This document shows positions 60,421 to 64,000 of a DNA stretch of 64,000 nucleotides, piece after piece. The notes beneath the pieces were generated by a model. It was given only the letters and a program-made list of their open reading frames with translations. It was not told the origin of the DNA and ran no database searches. The translations under genes and the position numbers were made by a program. Within the stretch, counting starts at the first letter, position 1. The number at the start of each line of letters is the position of its first letter. The stretch spans positions 1,342,501-1,406,500 of the forward strand of contig OZ034978.1 in assembly GCA_964030785.1 (NCBI GenBank), read 5' to 3'. The stretch comes from Siderastrea siderea. Its lineage: Eukaryota; Cnidaria; Anthozoa; Scleractinia; Rhizangiidae.

Positions 60421-60625
60421 GTGAATGAATGGTTTTAAAACCGCCGAAGAGGGACAAACAATTCAACAAAGCAATGGCTGTTTCAAATGCGAAAGGAATA
60501 GATGCGATCTTTGTCGAAATTTCTTTGTTGAATCCAAATCATTTCTTAGCTTGCAGACGGGCAAAAAATACACCATTCATTCAAGACTGATGAAGGTCTA
60601 TGACCGAAACGTTTTTATTTTTCAT
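60421..60625 (+). pseudogene. Penelope-like linker fragment ending in hammerhead-like core
   Basis: The plus strand reads GCFKCERNRCDLCRNFFVES and KSFLSLQTGKKYTIHSRL, the Cys-rich linker that normally precedes the YIG domain. It then passes into CTGATGA (60587-60593), hairpin A-GGTC-TAT-GACC and GAAA (60606-60609) followed by CGTTTTT. Helix I is weak, so this core may not be functional. Confidence 0.75.
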
Positions 60626-60772
60626 TAAATTTTTTAACTTTTTAGTTGTCAGAAGTTGTCCGTCCTCGCTTTCCTTCAACGAGTTTTAATTCCATGCAGT
60701 GAGGCTTGGACTGTGAATCTTTGATCCTCCTGACGCAGTGGCATTCTTTGTTGGCCTGAGGCAACCATTAAC

Positions 60773-60777
<5 letters not shown>

Positions 60778-60852
<75 letters not shown>
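60778..60852. repeat. AT dinucleotide microsatellite
   Basis: About 74 bp of uninterrupted (AT)n directly beside the 3' end of the Penelope element that starts near 60870. Confidence 0.97.
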
Positions 60853-60856
<4 letters not shown>

Positions 60857-60872
60857 GAGGTCCAAGACATTT

Positions 60873-60922
60873 AATTGCTACTCAGAGTTTCATGCTTCTT
60901 CCGAAACAATCATCAGGCAACT
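60873..60922 (-). ncRNA. Hammerhead-ribozyme-like fold, complete (Penelope 3' end)
   Basis: Minus strand: helix I AGTTGC / GCAATT (60922-60917 with 60878-60873, one wobble), box CTGATGA (60916-60910), helix II TGTTTC-GGAA-GAAGCA, box GAAA (60891-60888), helix III ACT-CTG-AGT, cleavage base A at 60879 (GTA triplet). It lies about 100 bp downstream of the endonuclease stop (61020) of the Penelope element at 61020-63105. Confidence 0.75.
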
Positions 60923-61019
60923 GCCAGAAAAAACGGGTACAATCAGAGATATTTCAAAAATACAGAACGATACATACTAGGTGTGGCGCGTGGCTCGTCA
61001 AGCGGGATCTTATCGCTAA

Positions 61020-63105
61020 TTAAGTGATGACATTTTTCAGCAGGAATTTCCTAGAATGTCTACAGCACGATGTTAGCTCGTTTCTGTTATTGAGTGTTGA
61101 CATTTCAGGTTTACAAATTATGAAATATTTCTCCCACAAACACAAATTACATTTCTTAGTAACATTCGAGTAAGAGCGAGCTTGTTTTACTTTACGCCAT
61201 TTGATGTCGAACTTAATGTTCTGGTCTTTCAGGTTCCATACGTGCTTACTGAGTTCGGTAGCATTCCTGTACCGTTCGTTTCGAAATGAGCATAATATGG
61301 TTTCTATATCTTAATTTAAATGTGGTGTCGCAAAGCCCGATGTATGTTTCTCTTGTGGTTGGTGTAGTAACTTCAGCTTGGTATACGATGTTTTGGGCGT
61401 TGCAGCTTTCATCCATGGGACACGTGTTTGGTTTACGGCAGTTACAATTTTTGTTCTCTTCATCATTGTGTGTGGGTTTGCTGATTTCGGCTTTATTGTG
61501 GTTGGATATAATTGTCTTGATGTTATTCATGCAGCTGTAACTTAATTTAAGTGTGTTCCGATTGAAAATCTTGTGTAGTGGATTAGATTTGGGGAAGTGC
61601 TGGTCAATAAGGGAAAGGAAGCATTTTCCTACGTTTGTTTCCATGTTATTGCTGTATGGCGGGTTGTACCATATGATGTTTCTTTGTCTGCGTTTCCGTG
61701 GGTGTGGTGTCTGGCTGGGGGATTCATCGTATGAGAGGTTGTGGTGGTAACCGCTTTTGTTGAGCGCTTCTTGATAGACGTGTTTGGCGTTATTGAAGCA
61801 TTCTTTATCCGACGATATTTCGGAGAGCCTTCTGTTGATGGATTTTGGGATGTTCTTCAGGATAGATGGTGGATGGTTGGATTTTTTGTGTACATATAGT
61901 GGGATGTTTCCTTCCTTTGTGTAGGGATAGTGTTTCCCACTTTTTAGGTCAAGCGTGACGTCTAGGAAACTGACAATAGTTGTGTTAGCTTCAACTGTGA
62001 TCTTCAGGTCGTTGTCACGGAAGATTTTGAGTGTTCTTTTTTGATCTTCTCAATTTCCTGCGGTTTCCTGTTGAAGGCTGCTAATCCGTCATCTCGGTAT
62101 AAGCCTATGTTTTGTCCATATTTTTTGGTGAGGAGGGACAAAAGGTAGCAACCAACCAACTCACACGTTTCAGCTCCATCGAAAGATCCCATGGTGACAT
62201 CAAATTGGTTGTCTGCAGATTTCTTTTCCCATGGGCAATTATCGCTGAATAACAGTGATCGTTTTGCATGCAGGATGATGTCAAGCTCATGTTTTGTGAT
62301 GCGTCGGTACTTATTAGCAAAGTCCAGCGCTTTTGAGAGCAGCTTCTCATTTATTGAGGGGTAGAATTCGCATACGTCGAAACATATGAATGAGAGTGTC
62401 TCTTTCTTTTCCAAACTGTTGAACCATTTTAGGACACTGGAGGTGTTTTTCCACTGGTTGATTTGCGTGCTGTTGATGATGGAGCTGTTAATTTCATCCA
62501 GGATTTGCTTGCTAATTATACCGATTTCGGACTTCGATGGGTTGATTAGGCGGCACGTTGGATGGTCTTGAAATGTGGGTTTATGATCTTTTAAAGTAAT
62601 AAATGCTTCCTTCTTAGCTAACTTCTCAACGCGGTTGTCTAATTTAAGTTGTTCGGCTATTCTGGCAGACTGTGAGTCCAATTTTTCGACAAGTTCGTCG
62701 TTTGCCTTTTTGTAGGTTTTGGTTAAGAGGTAGGGTTCATTGCATAGAAGTTTGTGGTTTTATCTGCTGGAATTAGCAGTGCATTAGGTTTCTTGATTTT
62801 ATTCCTGATGTCGCTGCTTAGTTTGCTTTGGAAACTGCATTTCGTGTCCTTGAATTTGATGTTCTGGATGAGTTTTGTCATGGCGTCTTCAAAAGGTCTC
62901 AGGTCATTGATTTGTGGCGGGGAATTTCTTGATTTGAATCCGTATGTTTCTTTTTCCATTGTTTCTGCTTGGTTCAGGAAGTGGTAAGCTTTCCATCGCA
63001 TTCGCCGTAGGAAATGTTCAGTCTTCTCAATAAATCTCTACATGTACTCGCTTCTTGCTGGCAGTGGGATGTTCTTGGTCGAGTAGTCCAAATTAATTTT
63101 CTATT
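61020..63105 (-). pseudogene. Penelope-like retroelement: reverse transcriptase plus GIY-YIG endonuclease, broken
   Basis: Read on the minus strand from about 63105. N part [14 protein letters not shown], a TAG stop (63040-63038), then [20 protein letters not shown] and [12 protein letters not shown]; a frameshift near 62745; reverse transcriptase from [15 protein letters not shown] through [54 protein letters not shown] and the catalytic [12 protein letters not shown]; a frameshift near 62035 after KIKKEHSK; then [39 protein letters not shown], a CxC/CxxxxC linker, and endonuclease [20 protein letters not shown]; a frameshift near 61275; C end [20 protein letters not shown] to a stop at 61020. 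Such elements copy by target-primed reverse transcription. Four breaks make this copy inactive. Confidence 0.92.
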
Positions 63106-64000
63106 GCCACTTGTCGAAAAATTAGACTCACAGTGTGCCAGAATAGCCGAACAACTTAAATTAGACGACCGCATTGAGAAGTTAGCTAAGAAGGAAGCAT
63201 GTATTACTTTAAAAGATCATAAACCCACATTTCAAGACCATCCAACATGCCACCTAATCAAACCATCGAAGTCCGAAATCGGTATAATTAGCAAGCAAAT
63301 CCTGGATGAAATTAACAGCTCCATCATCAACAGCACGCAAATCAACCAGTGGAAAAACACCTCCAGCGTCCTAAAATGGTTCAACAGTTTGGAAAAGAAA
63401 GAGACACTCTCATTCATATGTTTCGAAGTATGCAAATTCTACCCCTCAATAAATGAGAAGCTGCTCTCAAAAGCGCTGGACTTTGCTAATAAGTACCGAC
63501 GCATCACAAAACATGAGCTTGACATCATCCTGCATGCAAAACGATCACTGTTATTCAGCGATAATTGCCCATGGGAAAAGAAATCTGCAGACAACCAACT
63601 TGATGTCACCATGGGATCTTTCGATGGAGCTGAAACGTGTGAGTTGGTTGGTTGCTACCTTTTGTCCCTCCTCACCAAAAAATATGGACAAAACATAGGC
63701 TTATACCGAGATGACGGATTAGCAGCCTTCAACAGGAAACCGCAGGAAATTGAGAAGATCAAAAAAGAACACTCAAAATCTTCCGTGACAACGACTTGAA
63801 GATCACAGTTGAAGCTAACACAACTATTGTCAATTTCCTAGATGTCACGCTTGACCTAAAAAGTGGGAAATACTATCCCTACACAAGGGAAGGAAACATC
63901 CCACTATATGTACACAAAAAATCCAACCATCCACCATCTATCCTGAAGAACATCCCAAAATCCATCAACAGAAGGCTCTCCGAAATATCTTCGGATAAAG
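63106..64000 (+). pseudogene. Second Penelope-like reverse transcriptase copy, head-to-head with the first, cut by window end
   Basis: Starts abruptly at [20 protein letters not shown], without the N-terminal part, and matches the first copy to a few percent (CHLIK for CRLIN, FEVCKF for FDVCEF, NQLDV for NQFDV). The catalytic YRDDGLA is kept. It carries the same frameshift after KIKKEHSK (about 63757), beyond which another frame continues [20 protein letters not shown] and [20 protein letters not shown] to the window edge. The ORF upstream of 63106 on this strand is just the complement of the first copy. Confidence 0.92.

Overview
This window is animal (eukaryotic) DNA. It carries most of a multi-exon laminin alpha-chain gene with GT-AG introns on the minus strand, surrounded and invaded by many kinds of transposable element. 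The repeat set (Penelope-like elements, Crypton-type tyrosine recombinase, BEL/Pao, a Tc1/IS630-like element, tRNA-derived SINEs, hAT-like inverted-repeat elements) and the laminin layout suggest a cnidarian, possibly a stony coral. That host assignment is an inference from repeat style, not proof. No bacterial operon, CRISPR array or rRNA gene is visible.

Layout. 1-5497: intronic or 3' flanking DNA of the laminin gene, with two arrays of a 36-bp minisatellite, a 22-bp tandem repeat, a 1.55-kb inverted-repeat element with a 6-bp target duplication and a small inverted-repeat element containing a tRNA-like segment. 5498-48082: twenty laminin alpha exons, read right to left. All twenty join in phase into about 1,610 residues: EGF-like (LE) repeats, one complete laminin IV (L4) domain, more LE repeats, a coiled-coil arm, LG1 and most of LG2. 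The N-terminal exons (right) and the exons for the rest of the LG region (left) were not found here, so the gene is incomplete at both ends. Its introns hold a Penelope fragment (19.2-19.8 kb), a decayed Crypton recombinase (23.5-24.9 kb), a nested pair of inverted-repeat elements (25.8-28.6 kb), a LINE fragment next to an apparently intact Tc1-like transposon with 437-bp inverted repeats (31.7-34.7 kb), and two larger inverted-repeat elements (39.0-40.6 and 40.9-44.5 kb).

48.7-49.5 kb is a tandem satellite directly followed by a young BEL/Pao LTR retrotransposon (49583-56055; LTRs differ at 2 of 517 positions; one premature stop in the integrase). 57-64 kb is a cluster of broken Penelope-like elements, including a head-to-head inverted pair of reverse-transcriptase copies and several GIY-YIG endonuclease remnants.

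The most interesting signal is a set of hammerhead-ribozyme-like folds at the ends of these Penelope elements. Three of them (58480-58548, 59300-59340, 60873-60922, all minus strand, all 3' of endonuclease coding sequence) show both catalytic boxes and all three helices when folded by hand. The Tc1-like transposase with DD30E spacing and the elements with 6-bp duplications also deserve follow-up.
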